Below are positions 9,171-18,838 of a stretch of DNA of 64,000 nt, one piece after another (within the stretch, counting starts at the first letter, position 1; every line of letters begins with the position of its first letter). Both the position numbers and the translations under genes were made by a program. Source of the DNA: Lentibacillus cibarius (GTDB lineage Bacteria > Bacillota > Bacilli > Bacillales > Amphibacillaceae); assembly GCF_005887555.1 (NCBI RefSeq), contig NZ_VCIA01000001.1, positions 496,001-560,000 of the forward strand, in the 5' to 3' direction. The notes beneath the pieces were generated by a model. It saw only the letters and a program-made list of their open reading frames with translations, was not told where the DNA came from and did no database searches.

Positions 9171-9230
9171 AATCAGTAAAAAAAGAACAGCTACCACAAT
9201 CAAATATTTCGCTAATTTATCCAAAAACAT
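9150..9230 (-). CDS. Putative 26-residue single-span membrane protein
   Basis: A short ORF not long enough for routine gene calling. It reads MFLDKLAKYL followed by 16 almost wholly hydrophobic residues (IVVAVLFLLIGVIYLL), so it would be one transmembrane helix with a short charged N-terminus. A strong GGGGGAAG ribosome site lies 5 bases before the ATG and a Rho-independent terminator overlaps its end, which together argue for translation. It occupies the slot between lcfA and mutS2 where B. subtilis has yshE, but it does not resemble that protein. Function unknown. Confidence 0.6.
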   Translation of the reverse strand: MFLDKLAKYLIVVAVLFLLIGVIYLL

Positions 9231-9505
9231 ATTCACTTCCCCCAATACTCGCTCCAATGACGAACGTTCGTTAAATTGATCAAAGCATTACTATAAGAGC
9301 GACTGCTCTAATTCCGATTCCGACATCAATCTTAGTGGAAGGTGTCAAATTATCCTGTTCAAATTCCTTCCAATTTCTTTAGGAGGTCAAAATTTCAATT
9401 ACCGACAAAGGTACAATCGTGCATAGAACAATGTCATTGTACCTGGCGGCCGTTTCACAAATGCATTTCTCATAAGTCATTGATACTTATGTTTCTTCAT
9501 TTGCC
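9231..9505. other. Intergenic region between mutS2 and the small membrane ORF
   Basis: No gene is visible. It holds a palindrome at 9258-9273 (ACGAACGTTCGT core, near-symmetric out to 16 bp) and an 8-bp perfect hairpin (GGTACAAT / ATTGTACC, about 9411-9448) that could serve as a mutS2 terminator or attenuator. A minus-strand TATAGT near 9290 is a possible -10 for the small ORF. Confidence 0.4.
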
Positions 9506-11848
9506 TTATGTCAATTCCAGGACTGTCACACCGCTTCCTCCTTCACCAGCTTTGCCGGGTCTGGCTGACGAAACGCGTGAATGTTTTCTGGCAGCATCAT
9601 TGACACCTTTACGGAGTGCACCAGTCCCCTTACCATGAATGATAGAAACCGTTGAATAACCAGCAAGTAACGCATCGTCAAGATACTTCTCAAGTTGTTC
9701 CAATGCATCCTCATAACGTTCACCGCGCAAATCAAGCTCAGTCTTCACATGATAACTTGACCCTTTAACAGTTGCCATTGGCTTTTCGGTAACTTTGGGC
9801 TGCTGCTGTACAAGCTGTAAATCATTGCGTTTCACTTTCACCTTCATAATGCCTACCTGCACTAGGTATTCTTTGGCATTAACCTTTTCAATGATTGTCC
9901 CATTCTGGTTAGCCGACAAGAGCTTAACCTCATCACCAGGCTGGAGCTGCTGTTTTGGCCCGGTTTCCTTTTTGCTGGTGTCAGACTTTTTGGATGACAA
10001 GTCCGGTTGTGCTTCTTCCAGCATTTTTTTAGCTTCTATCCATTCATGGTCTTTTAATTGGGCGTCCGTTTTCATGTTCCGTATTTCATCAACGATTGTC
10101 TCAGCCTCTTCACGCGCTTTTTGCAATGCTTTCTCTGCTTTTTCTTCCGCTTTTTTATACAATGCTTCTCGCTTATCCTCAAATTGTTTCCATGCTTTTT
10201 TAAGATCATCGTGTAGTTTTTCACTTTCCAATAGCACGTCATGCGCTTTTTCATACGTCGATTCCGCCTGGCGCTTCGACTGCTCGAGGGAAGCAATCAT
10301 GTTTTCAACACTTTTGGAGTCGGTTCCTATCTGATTTTTGGCTTCATTAATAACTGACTCACTAAGGCCGAGCCTTCTTGAAATTTCAAAAGCGTTGCTT
10401 CGTCCCGGTACGCCAATCAACAAGCGATAAGTAGGTTTTAATGACGCTACATCGAATTCAACTGAAGCATTAATCACGTTATCACGGTTAAACCCATACG
10501 CTTTCAATTCAGGATAGTGCGTAGTTGCTACAACACGGGCACCACACGCCATGACATCATCAAGTATAGACATGGCAAGAGCTGCCCCTTCCTGTGGATC
10601 TGTACCCGCACCAAGTTCATCGAATAGCACCAATGAGTTAGGGCCGACTTGGTTTAGAATGGACACGATATTTGTCATATGGGAAGAGAAGGTACTTAAG
10701 CTTTGCTCGATTGACTGTTCATCCCCAATATCGGCAAAAACAGTATCAAAAACGGCCATTTCGCAGCCATCATCGGCAGGGATTTGCAGTCCGGATTGTG
10801 CCATCAATGTACACAGACCGATTGTTTTTAATGTTACTGTTTTGCCTCCGGTATTTGGACCTGTGATGACAATAGACGTATAATCCCGACCAAGCTCGAC
10901 ATCATTCGGCACCACTTCTTCCGTCGGGATGAGAGGATGGCGCACTTGATTCATCTTTATCGTTCCGCTGTTATTCATGACGGGCATGGCAGCATGCATG
11001 CGTCCACCCAACTTCCCTCTGGCTGTAATGAAATCGATTTGGGCAAGTATACGAACATTTTCCAAAAGAGCTGTCTCATTAGCAGCTATATCACCACTTA
11101 ATTGTCGCAGGATTCTGTCCACTTCTTGCTTTTCTTTTGCTCTAGCTTCCTGCAGCCCATTATTTAGATCGACGACTGCCTGGGGTTCCATAAAGAGTGT
11201 AGCACCGGAAGTAGACTGATCATGCACAATCCCACCAACAGCACCTCGATATTCCTGCTTTACCGGCAGCACATACCGTTCATTGCGGATTGTGATAATG
11301 GCGTCAGATAGCATCTTACTTTTTGTTTTTGTGTAATTATCAAGTTTGTCACGGACTCTGCTTTCATTGCTACGGATGGATGAACGAATGTCCCGCAGTT
11401 TTACCGAAGCACTATCCATCATATGCCCATTATCATCAATGCAACTGTTTATGCTGGTTTCCAAGTCCCGCAGTGCCACCAGCTGTTCTCCAAGCCCTTT
11501 TAAGATTGGTAAATGCTCTTCCAGCTGTTCAAAAAATTTCTTAAGTCGTCGAACAGCATAAAGTGTATTGGAAACATCAAGACACTCTTCCGCTTTGAGT
11601 ACACCACCAATAATACTTCGCTTGACACTAGTACGAATATCAGTAATTCCACCCAATGGAATATCCATGTTCAGTCGGAGAATCTGACGTGCTTCATCAG
11701 TCTCGGCCTGCATGTTATTGACAGTTTTTATATCATTTGCAGGCTTGAGTTCGGCTGCAAATTCCTTGCCAACATATGTTGCAGCCTGACTTTTCAATTG
11801 ATCAATAATTTTATTGAATTCAAGTGTTTCAAATAGTTGTTCATTCAT
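9506..11848 (-). CDS. mutS2: Endonuclease MutS2
   Basis: A 780-residue MutS2 protein, known in Bacillus as a factor that recognises collided ribosomes and in other bacteria as a suppressor of recombination. The clamp/lever region is followed by an ABC-type ATPase (Walker [20 protein letters not shown]), a long coiled coil (about residues 510-630) and a C-terminal Smr domain with the nuclease motifs ELDLRG and [13 protein letters not shown]. The start at 11848 ([11 protein letters not shown]) has AAAAGGGG eight bases upstream; the open frame extends 18 codons further but lacks a ribosome site. It follows polX, as in B. subtilis. Confidence 0.96.
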   Translation of the reverse strand: MNEQLFETLEFNKIIDQLKSQAATYVGKEFAAELKPANDIKTVNNMQAETDEARQILRLNMDIPLGGITDIRTSVKRSIIGGVLKAEECLDVSNTLYAVRRLKKFFEQLEEHLPILKGLGEQLVALRDLETSINSCIDDNGHMMDSASVKLRDIRSSIRSNESRVRDKLDNYTKTKSKMLSDAIITIRNERYVLPVKQEYRGAVGGIVHDQSTSGATLFMEPQAVVDLNNGLQEARAKEKQEVDRILRQLSGDIAANETALLENVRILAQIDFITARGKLGGRMHAAMPVMNNSGTIKMNQVRHPLIPTEEVVPNDVELGRDYTSIVITGPNTGGKTVTLKTIGLCTLMAQSGLQIPADDGCEMAVFDTVFADIGDEQSIEQSLSTFSSHMTNIVSILNQVGPNSLVLFDELGAGTDPQEGAALAMSILDDVMACGARVVATTHYPELKAYGFNRDNVINASVEFDVASLKPTYRLLIGVPGRSNAFEISRRLGLSESVINEAKNQIGTDSKSVENMIASLEQSKRQAESTYEKAHDVLLESEKLHDDLKKAWKQFEDKREALYKKAEEKAEKALQKAREEAETIVDEIRNMKTDAQLKDHEWIEAKKMLEEAQPDLSSKKSDTSKKETGPKQQLQPGDEVKLLSANQNGTIIEKVNAKEYLVQVGIMKVKVKRNDLQLVQQQPKVTEKPMATVKGSSYHVKTELDLRGERYEDALEQLEKYLDDALLAGYSTVSIIHGKGTGALRKGVNDAARKHSRVSSARPGKAGEGGSGVTVLELT

Positions 11849-11909
11849 CAGGATAACCCCTTTTAGAAGTAGTTCAGCTGATTGGATTTCCCGGGACCAC
11901 ATTACCGCT

Positions 11910-13631
11910 TTATTCGGTATGATGCGACATAAATGCCTTCAATTCTTCTATGGACCATGTGTTTATGACGGTTTCTTTTTTAATCCACCCTTTTCGAGCC
12001 GTACCTACACCATATTGCATATGATCAAACATAGAATAATCATGGGCATCGGTATTAATGGCAATCTTCGCACCAGCCTCCTGTGCCTGATGCACACGCT
12101 CGCTGGAAAGGTCGAGCCGATTGGGGTTAGCGTTAATTTCCAGAGCAGTGTTAGTTTCCGCGGCACGTTCAATCAATCGTTCCATATCCACGTCATATCC
12201 ATCCCGGCGCCCGATAAGTCTCCCGGTTGGATGGGCAATCAGAGATACATATGGATTTTCCAATGCAGCAAACAGCCTTTTCATTATTTTGTCCTGTGAT
12301 TGTTTAAAACCGGAGTGAATTGCGCCGATAATGAAATCCATTTCTTGTAAAAAAGCATCGTCAAAGTTTAATGTCCCATCAGGTAATATATCCATTTCGA
12401 CTCCTGCAAAGATATGGATATCACTATATTTTTCATTTAATTTAGCAATTTCTTCTCGTTGTCTGCGGAGCCTTGTTTCATTAAGTCCATTCGCGACCCG
12501 CAAAAATTTGGAGTGATCAGTAATTGCAATATAGTTATACTGCTTGCTGCGGGCATAGTTCACCATTTCTTCAAGGGACTGTGCACCGTCACTCCATGTT
12601 GTATGCATGTGTAAATCACCACGGATATCACTTGATTCGATTAAGGAAACAGGTTCGCGAAACGCTTCCACCTCACCAGTATTTTCCCGCACTTCAGGTG
12701 GTATATAATGCAACCCAAAATGATTGAACAATTGTTGCTCACTCTCAAATGTTATGGTTTCACCTGTTTCTTCAGATTCTGCACCATATTCATTAATTTT
12801 TTCATTTTTAGATTTGGCGAGCTGTCTCATAGCGACGTTGTGATCCTTTGAACCTGTAAAATGATGGAGTGTTGTTGCAAATTGTTCAGGTGCAACAATC
12901 CGGAAATCCACATTCACATCATAAGCATCCTCCAGGACAACCGATACTTTTGTTTCCCCCTGTGCAATGATATCTTTTATATAATCAAATTCAAGAAGCT
13001 GATCACGAACTGCTGCAGGGTTGTTAGAAGCAATGATAAAATCAAGATCCTTTATCGTCTCACGCATTCGCCTTAAGCTACCCGCCCGTGAGAAATCACT
13101 AATCTCGTTTATCATGGCCAGTTGCTCTTCAATCCTTTCAGCAATCCCCAGCATAAAGACAATAGGGAGACGTTCCGGACGTTTATTTGCATCTTCCAGT
13201 GCAGCCACAATCTTTTCTGCTGATTTTTTCCCAAAACCGTCAAGCGCCTCAATTTGTCCGTTCTCGCAAGCCTGCTTTAGCGTTTCAGCATCAGTGACAC
13301 CTAACTCCTGATATATTTTGGATAGTTTTTTCCCACCTAGACCAGGCAAGTCCAGTAAAGGGATCAACCCCTCCGGTACTTCCTTTTCCAGTTCCATCAA
13401 TGTTTCCGAAGTTCCATTCTGAATGTAAGCTTCAATAACGGCACCCGTACCTTTGCCAATGCCTTGGAGCTTTGTGAAATCATCAATATCAGCAATAGAC
13501 CGGTCATCACGTTCAAGTGCCTGAGCAGCCTTTCGATAAGCCGAGATTTTAAACGGATTTTCCCCCTTCAATTCCAGATAGACCGCTATTTTCTCCAATA
13601 ATTTAATGACATCTTTTTTATTTACCGTCAT
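11910..13631 (-). CDS. polX: DNA polymerase/3'-5' exonuclease PolX
   Basis: A 573-residue family X polymerase for gap-filling repair. The N-terminal half carries helix-hairpin-helix motifs ([41 protein letters not shown]) and the nucleotidyltransferase palm. The C-terminal half is a PHP-type phosphoesterase/exonuclease domain starting at [13 protein letters not shown] (about residue 340) with further metal-binding His and Asp residues ([17 protein letters not shown]). Both activities therefore look intact. It sits between cvpA and mutS2, as in other Bacillaceae. Confidence 0.96.
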   Translation of the reverse strand: MTVNKKDVIKLLEKIAVYLELKGENPFKISAYRKAAQALERDDRSIADIDDFTKLQGIGKGTGAVIEAYIQNGTSETLMELEKEVPEGLIPLLDLPGLGGKKLSKIYQELGVTDAETLKQACENGQIEALDGFGKKSAEKIVAALEDANKRPERLPIVFMLGIAERIEEQLAMINEISDFSRAGSLRRMRETIKDLDFIIASNNPAAVRDQLLEFDYIKDIIAQGETKVSVVLEDAYDVNVDFRIVAPEQFATTLHHFTGSKDHNVAMRQLAKSKNEKINEYGAESEETGETITFESEQQLFNHFGLHYIPPEVRENTGEVEAFREPVSLIESSDIRGDLHMHTTWSDGAQSLEEMVNYARSKQYNYIAITDHSKFLRVANGLNETRLRRQREEIAKLNEKYSDIHIFAGVEMDILPDGTLNFDDAFLQEMDFIIGAIHSGFKQSQDKIMKRLFAALENPYVSLIAHPTGRLIGRRDGYDVDMERLIERAAETNTALEINANPNRLDLSSERVHQAQEAGAKIAINTDAHDYSMFDHMQYGVGTARKGWIKKETVINTWSIEELKAFMSHHTE

Positions 13632-13758
13632 TTAACTCACCTTTTTCCATTATTCTTAGGATACCGTGAATTTTCAATTAGGCATGCACTGCTGCAACGA
13701 ATTTCAAACGATTAACAAACACATGTTACGTTAAACGAGCGCGTTATTTAATTCCGAT

Positions 13759-14316
13759 TCAACTGAAATCAAGCAACTGGTCCATTTGAATGAACCACAG
13801 TTCCTTTACACGCTCTGATAAAATCGGTGTATGTTCAATGACAAATAATCCTATTTCTGAATGGTTTATCCAAGTCTGTATTTCTTGCACTGGTGTCAAT
13901 GCCAATATGTATAAAACGATGAAAACAAGCAAGTAAATCTCAACAAACCCTAACACGGCACCTAGCCAACGGTTAACCGAGTTTAATATCGGGAGTTCAG
14001 CCACAAAATCAAGCATCGAGGCAACTATTTGCAGAATTACTTTCACTGCAAAAAAGATGATTGCAAAAGCGATGGCATTATAAAAAGCACCTTTAAGTGG
14101 TAATGTTTCAAGAAAATCCGCCCATACACCGCTGCTATTAAGTTCTGGGTATGATATCCAAAGTGCCAGTCTTGCAGCAAGTTCATCATAATAAAAAGCA
14201 GCAACAATAAATGCAGCGATGAAACCGATGAAATGGAAGGCTTGTAAAATAAAACCTCTTTTCAACCCCATTAAGAAACCAAATACGAATAAAACAATTA
14301 AAATAAAATCTACCAT
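13759..14316 (-). CDS. cvpA: CvpA family membrane protein (YshB)
   Basis: A 185-residue integral membrane protein with four hydrophobic segments and the CvpA start MVDFILIVLFVFGFLMGLKRGFI. CvpA homologues are linked to colicin V production in Escherichia coli; in Bacillus no defined role is established. Its ATG comes one base after the zapA stop, so the two are probably translationally coupled. The zapA-cvpA-polX-mutS2 order is conserved. Confidence 0.9.
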   Translation of the reverse strand: MVDFILIVLFVFGFLMGLKRGFILQAFHFIGFIAAFIVAAFYYDELAARLALWISYPELNSSGVWADFLETLPLKGAFYNAIAFAIIFFAVKVILQIVASMLDFVAELPILNSVNRWLGAVLGFVEIYLLVFIVLYILALTPVQEIQTWINHSEIGLFVIEHTPILSERVKELWFIQMDQLLDFS

Positions 14317-14317
14317 A

Positions 14318-14581
14318 TTACTTGTCCTCTTTCTTATTTAATGATCCCAATAGGGCTGCATATTCCTCTTTCAGCTTCATATAATCACTCATTGTATTAA
14401 CCGCAGTGAGAACAGCCAGCTCTGTCGAGGTCAGATGCTGATTAGCATCGTGGATCTCCCGCATTTTTTGATCAACCTGGCTGGCAACAAGACGGACATG
14501 ACTGGGACTTTCCCTACCAACAACTGTATAGTAACGATTATATATTTCAACAGTTTCACGTGTTTTGTCATCCTGGGTCAT
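14318..14581 (-). CDS. zapA: Cell division protein ZapA
   Basis: An 87-residue protein that stimulates FtsZ bundling at the division ring. The N-terminal KTRETVEIYNRYYTVVG strand region and the C-terminal helix (AVLTAVNTMSDYMKLKEEY) match Bacillus ZapA. A GGGAGGG ribosome site precedes the ATG. In B. subtilis rnhC lies on the other side of zapA, next to pheT; here that gene is absent. Confidence 0.93.
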   Translation of the reverse strand: MTQDDKTRETVEIYNRYYTVVGRESPSHVRLVASQVDQKMREIHDANQHLTSTELAVLTAVNTMSDYMKLKEEYAALLGSLNKKEDK

Positions 14582-14788
14582 AAGGGCACCCTCCCTACAA
14601 GCGAAAATGATCCATTTTATCGTAACACAAAGACTGCCACGGAGGAAATGTAAATGTTCTTATCAATGAATACTGCTTTTGTTACAAGTTTAAACAGCGA
14701 AACAATTCACGTACAACTCCTAAAGTTAATAAATTTCAACTTATAAAATTGAAAGAGGATGGGGTAGAAGACTTTTAGTTAAAGAAAA

Positions 14789-14829
14789 ATCCGAACAATG
14801 ATTCAGAGATAATATGAATCAGTTCGGAT
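14789..14829 (-). terminator. Terminator carried by a dispersed repeat (copy 1)
   Basis: On the minus strand a stem ATCCGAAC/GTTCGGAT, extended by TGATTCA/TGAATCA, runs into TTTTTCTTT. It lies downstream of pheT and is a strong Rho-independent terminator. A 26-bp stretch (14771-14796), including the T tract and one arm, is identical to 23310-23335, so this terminator belongs to a repeat family. Confidence 0.75.
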
Positions 14830-14853
14830 CTTTGCTTATTGAAATTAGCGCAA

Positions 14854-14900
14854 GAAAAACACGAGGACGGCTTGGAAAAGAAAAGCCTAGCGTGTTTTTC
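14854..14900 (-). terminator. Second hairpin downstream of pheT
   Basis: GAAAAACACG (14854-14863) pairs with CGTGTTTTTC (14891-14900), with an inner GGCTT/AAGCC stem. It lies 36 bp past the pheT stop and ahead of the repeat terminator, so pheT has two hairpins in tandem. Confidence 0.55.
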
Positions 14901-14935
14901 CGAAGTCCTGTTTACTTAAGGCGATGCAGGCTTGC

Positions 14936-17362
14936 TCAAGTACGTACATACGCATGAAACTTTTCGTTAACACTTGCAACAATTTGCTGATAAGACGCTT
15001 CAACCTCATCATCCTGCAGCGTTTTTTCTGGATCCTGATAAAATAAACTATAAGCTACAGATTTCTTTCCTTCAGGTACATTATCCCCTTTGTAAACATC
15101 AAAAATACGGACATTTCTAACCAGCGGAGCACCATTCGCCTCGATGATTTCTTTTATGTCACCAGCCCGGACGTCCTCATCAACAATGAATGCAATATCC
15201 CTTGCAATGGCCGGATACTTCGGAATCGGCTCATAAGCAGTTGAGTTCGTGTATAGATTAATCACTTGTTCTAAGTCTATATCAAACACAAACGTTTCTC
15301 CAAGATCCATTGACTTTTCCAATGCAGGATGTGTCTGGCCCAGGAAGCCAATTGTACGCCCATCCGTTAATATGGCTGCACAGCGACCTGGATGCATGTT
15401 AGTCAGTTTGGTCTGTTCAAATGAAACTGGGATGTCTAGAAACTCAAACAAGCCTTCGATTACCCCTTTTACGAGAAAGAAATCAACTTGTTTCTTCTCA
15501 TGCTGCCATGAATGCTGTAGCCACACGCCTGTCATTGCTCCTGCAAGCCGCAAGTTCTCCAACGGCTGTTGGGAAATCTTTTTTTCATCCGTAATGAATA
15601 CATTGCCCATTTCAAAATAACTAATATCCATTTGGTTTCTTGCTCTGTTATAGGTCAATGTCTTTAGCAGTTCCGGCAGCATACTCAGTCGTAAATAGTT
15701 ATGGTCTTCACTCATCGGCATTGGTAACTTGATTGGTTCAGGCTTCTTTTCAAGCAGTTCAGGGCTGATTAGTTTATCTATTGAAGCCTCATCGGTCAAT
15801 GAATACGTGATTGTTTCCATTAGGCCGGCTCCCTGGAGGTATTTACTTATTTCCCGTTTCAGTTGTTGCCGCTTTGTTAATCCGCCGGCCTGGGATGACC
15901 CTTGCGGCAATGTATATGGCAGCTGGTCATATCCGTAAATGCGTGCGATTTCTTCCAGCATATCCTCAAAAATCGTTATATCTCCACGTCTTGTTGGTAT
16001 CGTCACAGTAAACTGGTCCTGTTTTTTCTCAAATGGAAATTGCAATTTGTTTAAAATTGTCTCGATTTCACTTGCCGTTATCTCGGTTCCCAACCGCTTA
16101 TTAATCTCACGCTCGGTTATGTCTACCACTTTTTCGGACCGATCTAACTCGTCATAAACAACGGGATCTGCGAGAACAGTCGCTCCAGCATATTTTTCAA
16201 GCAGATGGCAAGCTCGGTATCCAGCCCGTTCTACTCGATTGGGATCTACACCTTTTTCAAATCTTGTACTTGAATCACTGCGCAGTCCGGTATCCTTAAC
16301 CGCTGTACGCACAGCCTGTGGTGCAAAATACGCGGCCTCGAGTAAAATCGTTTTCGTTTGATTATTGACTTCAGAATTGGCACCACCCATGACACCAGCT
16401 AGCGCCACAGGCTCATTACCGTTTGTAATGACAAGATGATCACTTGATAGGATTCTTTCCTCTCCGTCCAAAGTCGTCATTTGCTCATGGTCATCCGCAC
16501 GCCGTATAACAACACTTTTCGAGCCGAATAGGTCATAGTCAAACGCGTGCAGTGGCTGGCCATATTCCAGCAGCACGTAATTGGTAATGTCGACAACATT
16601 ATTGATTGGCCTAATTCCAGCAGCCATCAGTGCATTGCGCATCCACAGCGGTGACGGCTTAATCTCAATATCTTTTATAATGAACGCCCCGTAATATGGA
16701 TTCAGTTCAGGAGCTTTAACGTCAACAGAGATATAATCTGATGCCCGTTCACTGTTAAGTTGTACATGTTCTTCCGGCAGTGTTATATCTTTATCCAATA
16801 TAGCTGCTGTTTCGTATGCGACACCAAGCATACTAAGTGCGTCTGCACGGTTCGGCGTTAAGTCAAATTCCAGTACCGCATCATCCAAGTTCAAAAGGTG
16901 CTGGACATCTGCCCCAACTTCAGCATTATCAGGAAATACAAAAATGCCCTCTGCAACATCTTTGGGAACATATTTTTCTGCAATACCCAGTTCCTGTAAC
17001 GAGCAAATCATACCATTCGATTCAACACCGCGCAGTTTTGTTTTTTTAATTTTAACGTTACCCGGCAGTACAGCACCCGGTTTGGCAACCGCCACTTTTT
17101 GTCCCTGTCTGACGTTTGGTGCACCACAGATAATCTGCAGTTTTTCATCGCCAACGTCAACCTGACAAAGGTTCAGTTTATCAGCATTCGGATGCTGTTC
17201 ACATGTGTCTACATAACCGACAACAACATAGCTGCTCTGTTCGGCGAAATAGTCAATTCCATCCACTTCAATACCAGTCTTCGTAATAAGTTCCGCCAGT
17301 TCTTCGGGGGTGGATGATTTGGTATCAACGTATTGGTTAAGCCAGTTTATTGATACAAGCAC
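14936..17362 (-). CDS. pheT: Phenylalanine--tRNA ligase, beta subunit
   Basis: The 808-residue beta subunit of the alpha2-beta2 enzyme. Visible parts are an N-terminal tRNA-binding OB fold (about residues 40-150, VVGYVDTCEQHPNADKL), the B3/B4 editing region that removes mis-charged tyrosine, the B5 domain, and a C-terminal ferredoxin-like anticodon-binding domain (about 715-808, PKYPAIARDIAFIVDE). It starts at the pheS stop codon and shares the T-box-controlled transcript. Confidence 0.97.
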   Translation of the reverse strand: MLVSINWLNQYVDTKSSTPEELAELITKTGIEVDGIDYFAEQSSYVVVGYVDTCEQHPNADKLNLCQVDVGDEKLQIICGAPNVRQGQKVAVAKPGAVLPGNVKIKKTKLRGVESNGMICSLQELGIAEKYVPKDVAEGIFVFPDNAEVGADVQHLLNLDDAVLEFDLTPNRADALSMLGVAYETAAILDKDITLPEEHVQLNSERASDYISVDVKAPELNPYYGAFIIKDIEIKPSPLWMRNALMAAGIRPINNVVDITNYVLLEYGQPLHAFDYDLFGSKSVVIRRADDHEQMTTLDGEERILSSDHLVITNGNEPVALAGVMGGANSEVNNQTKTILLEAAYFAPQAVRTAVKDTGLRSDSSTRFEKGVDPNRVERAGYRACHLLEKYAGATVLADPVVYDELDRSEKVVDITEREINKRLGTEITASEIETILNKLQFPFEKKQDQFTVTIPTRRGDITIFEDMLEEIARIYGYDQLPYTLPQGSSQAGGLTKRQQLKREISKYLQGAGLMETITYSLTDEASIDKLISPELLEKKPEPIKLPMPMSEDHNYLRLSMLPELLKTLTYNRARNQMDISYFEMGNVFITDEKKISQQPLENLRLAGAMTGVWLQHSWQHEKKQVDFFLVKGVIEGLFEFLDIPVSFEQTKLTNMHPGRCAAILTDGRTIGFLGQTHPALEKSMDLGETFVFDIDLEQVINLYTNSTAYEPIPKYPAIARDIAFIVDEDVRAGDIKEIIEANGAPLVRNVRIFDVYKGDNVPEGKKSVAYSLFYQDPEKTLQDDEVEASYQQIVASVNEKFHAYVRT

Positions 17363-18411
17363 TATAATGTACCTCCTTTAACATGATGATATTGCCCTAG
17401 AAAACGTTTATCATTTGTATAGAAATTCCGAATATCATCAATTCCGTATTTCAACATGGCAATACGATCGGGTCCCATCCCGAATGCAAAACCGGAATAT
17501 GTTTTTGAGTCATATCCAGCCATTTCCAACACATTCGGATGCACCATTCCGGCACCAAGTATTTCAATCCAGCCGGACTGCTTACATACAGAACAGCCAT
17601 CACCCTGACATACTTTACAAGAGATGTCCATTTCGACAGATGGCTCCGTAAATGGGAAGAAACTTGGACGCAGACGAATCTTACGGTCACTTCCAAACAT
17701 ACTTTTAGCGAATTTGTCTAAAATTCCTTTCAAATCACTCATTCGGACATGCTTGTCAACAAAAAGCCCTTCAATTTGAGTGAACTGATGCGAATGGGTA
17801 GCATCGTCTGTATCCCGACGGTAAACTTTTCCCGGGCATATCATTTTCACTGACCGAGCCCCGCCATACTGCTGCATCGTTCTGGCCTGCACAGGTGAAG
17901 TATGTGTACGAAGCAGTAATTCATTTGTTAAATAGAAAGTATCCTGCATATCACGCGCCGGATGCCCTTTAGGCAGATTCAACGCCTCAAAGTTAAAATA
18001 ATCTGTTTCCACTTCAGGTCCTTCCCGCACTTCAAAGCCCATGCCGATAAACAGATCCTCTATTTCCTCAATAATACTTGTTAACAAATGTGGGCCGCCG
18101 ACCTGAACCGGACGACCCGGCAATGTTACATCAATCGCCTCTTGTTCAAGTTTTTCCTCCAATGCTGCCTTTTCAAGTGCATCGGTTTTTTTTGTAATCT
18201 CATTGGTAATAGCCTCACGTACACTGTTGGCCATCTCTCCTACTGCAGGCCTTTCCTCTTTGGGAAGACTGCCCATTCCGCGCAGCACACTTGTGAGTGA
18301 TCCTTTCTTGCCTAGGTAAGCCACTTTAATGTCCTGAAGTGCCTTGAGATCAGTTGCTTTATCTATTTCATTAAGTGCTTCCTGACGAATTGTTTCCAAC
18401 TGTTCTTTCAT
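17362..18411 (-). CDS. pheS: Phenylalanine--tRNA ligase, alpha subunit
   Basis: A 349-residue class II synthetase catalytic subunit that joins phenylalanine to tRNA-Phe. The N-terminal coiled coil (first 85 residues) is followed by motif 2 ([24 protein letters not shown]) and motif 3 ([17 protein letters not shown]). The four-cysteine segment [17 protein letters not shown] is common in Bacillus PheS. The start overlaps nothing upstream and is preceded by the T-box leader at 18527-18800. Confidence 0.97.
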   Translation of the reverse strand: MKEQLETIRQEALNEIDKATDLKALQDIKVAYLGKKGSLTSVLRGMGSLPKEERPAVGEMANSVREAITNEITKKTDALEKAALEEKLEQEAIDVTLPGRPVQVGGPHLLTSIIEEIEDLFIGMGFEVREGPEVETDYFNFEALNLPKGHPARDMQDTFYLTNELLLRTHTSPVQARTMQQYGGARSVKMICPGKVYRRDTDDATHSHQFTQIEGLFVDKHVRMSDLKGILDKFAKSMFGSDRKIRLRPSFFPFTEPSVEMDISCKVCQGDGCSVCKQSGWIEILGAGMVHPNVLEMAGYDSKTYSGFAFGMGPDRIAMLKYGIDDIRNFYTNDKRFLGQYHHVKGGTL

Positions 18412-18526
18412 TTCTATGCCCCCTTATCTTGGTTCTTCGCAGTTTCAGCCAATGTTAGAAAAATTAGGATTTCACCAAATCTTTACAGTGAAAGTTATAA
18501 TGTCGTCCATCACACTTTCTGACATT

Positions 18527-18800
18527 AAAAAAGCCTCCTCCCATCTAAGGGACGAGGATAAGATATCGCGGTACCACCCTTGTTGACACAATCGTCTTGT
18601 GTCCAACTTTTTTTGATAACGGATATATCTATCCGGTACACCTTTACTTTCGCATAAGGTCCAAGTGCCAGCTCCAGAGTGAAATTGCCGTAAATGCTCC
18701 CAGCGAAATGCTTTCAGTCTAAGGCACCTCTTCCCTTTAGCTGTTGCAATTTTTACAGCTCGTCTCTTTCAAAGCTTTTGTATATATGTTCGATGAAATT
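18527..18800 (-). ncRNA. T-box riboswitch leader of pheST
   Basis: The minus-strand leader carries the conserved T-box AGGGTGGTACCGCG (18567-18580), followed by a terminator hairpin (CCTCGTCCC / GGGAGGAGG then TTTTTT, 18527-18559). Uncharged tRNA-Phe is expected to pair with a specifier codon and with the T-box bulge to prevent termination. The best specifier candidate is TTC at 18681-18683, in the sequence AATTTCACT; assignment of the codon is by inspection. Confidence 0.9.
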
Positions 18801-18806
18801 TCTTTT

Positions 18807-18835
18807 ATTATAAATAGTTTTGGCGAAATATGCAA
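18807..18835 (-). promoter_or_regulatory. Sigma-A promoter of the pheST leader
   Basis: TTGCAT (18830-18835), 17 bp, TATAAT (18807-18812) on the minus strand, just upstream of the T-box leader and partly against the end of the rRNA methyltransferase gene. Confidence 0.75.
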
Positions 18836-18838
18836 CAA

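Larger units (their letters stand above)
14582..14935. other. Gene-free zapA-pheT gap
   Basis: About 350 bp with no ORF of note. It contains the tandem terminators described separately (14789-14829 and 14854-14900). The rnhC (ribonuclease HIII) gene that occupies this position in B. subtilis is missing and I see no remnant of it. Confidence 0.7.

Noticed and set aside
9258-9273. LexA (SOS) box reading of the ACGAACGTTCGT palindrome
   Set aside because: The Bacillus LexA site needs four bases between CGAAC and GTTCG; here there are none.
9342-9638. 98-codon plus-strand frame overlapping the end of mutS2
   Set aside because: Antisense to the Smr domain of mutS2 with no ribosome site or family resemblance.
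11814-12299. 161-codon plus-strand frame across polX and mutS2
   Set aside because: Fully antisense to two well-supported genes; no start signals.
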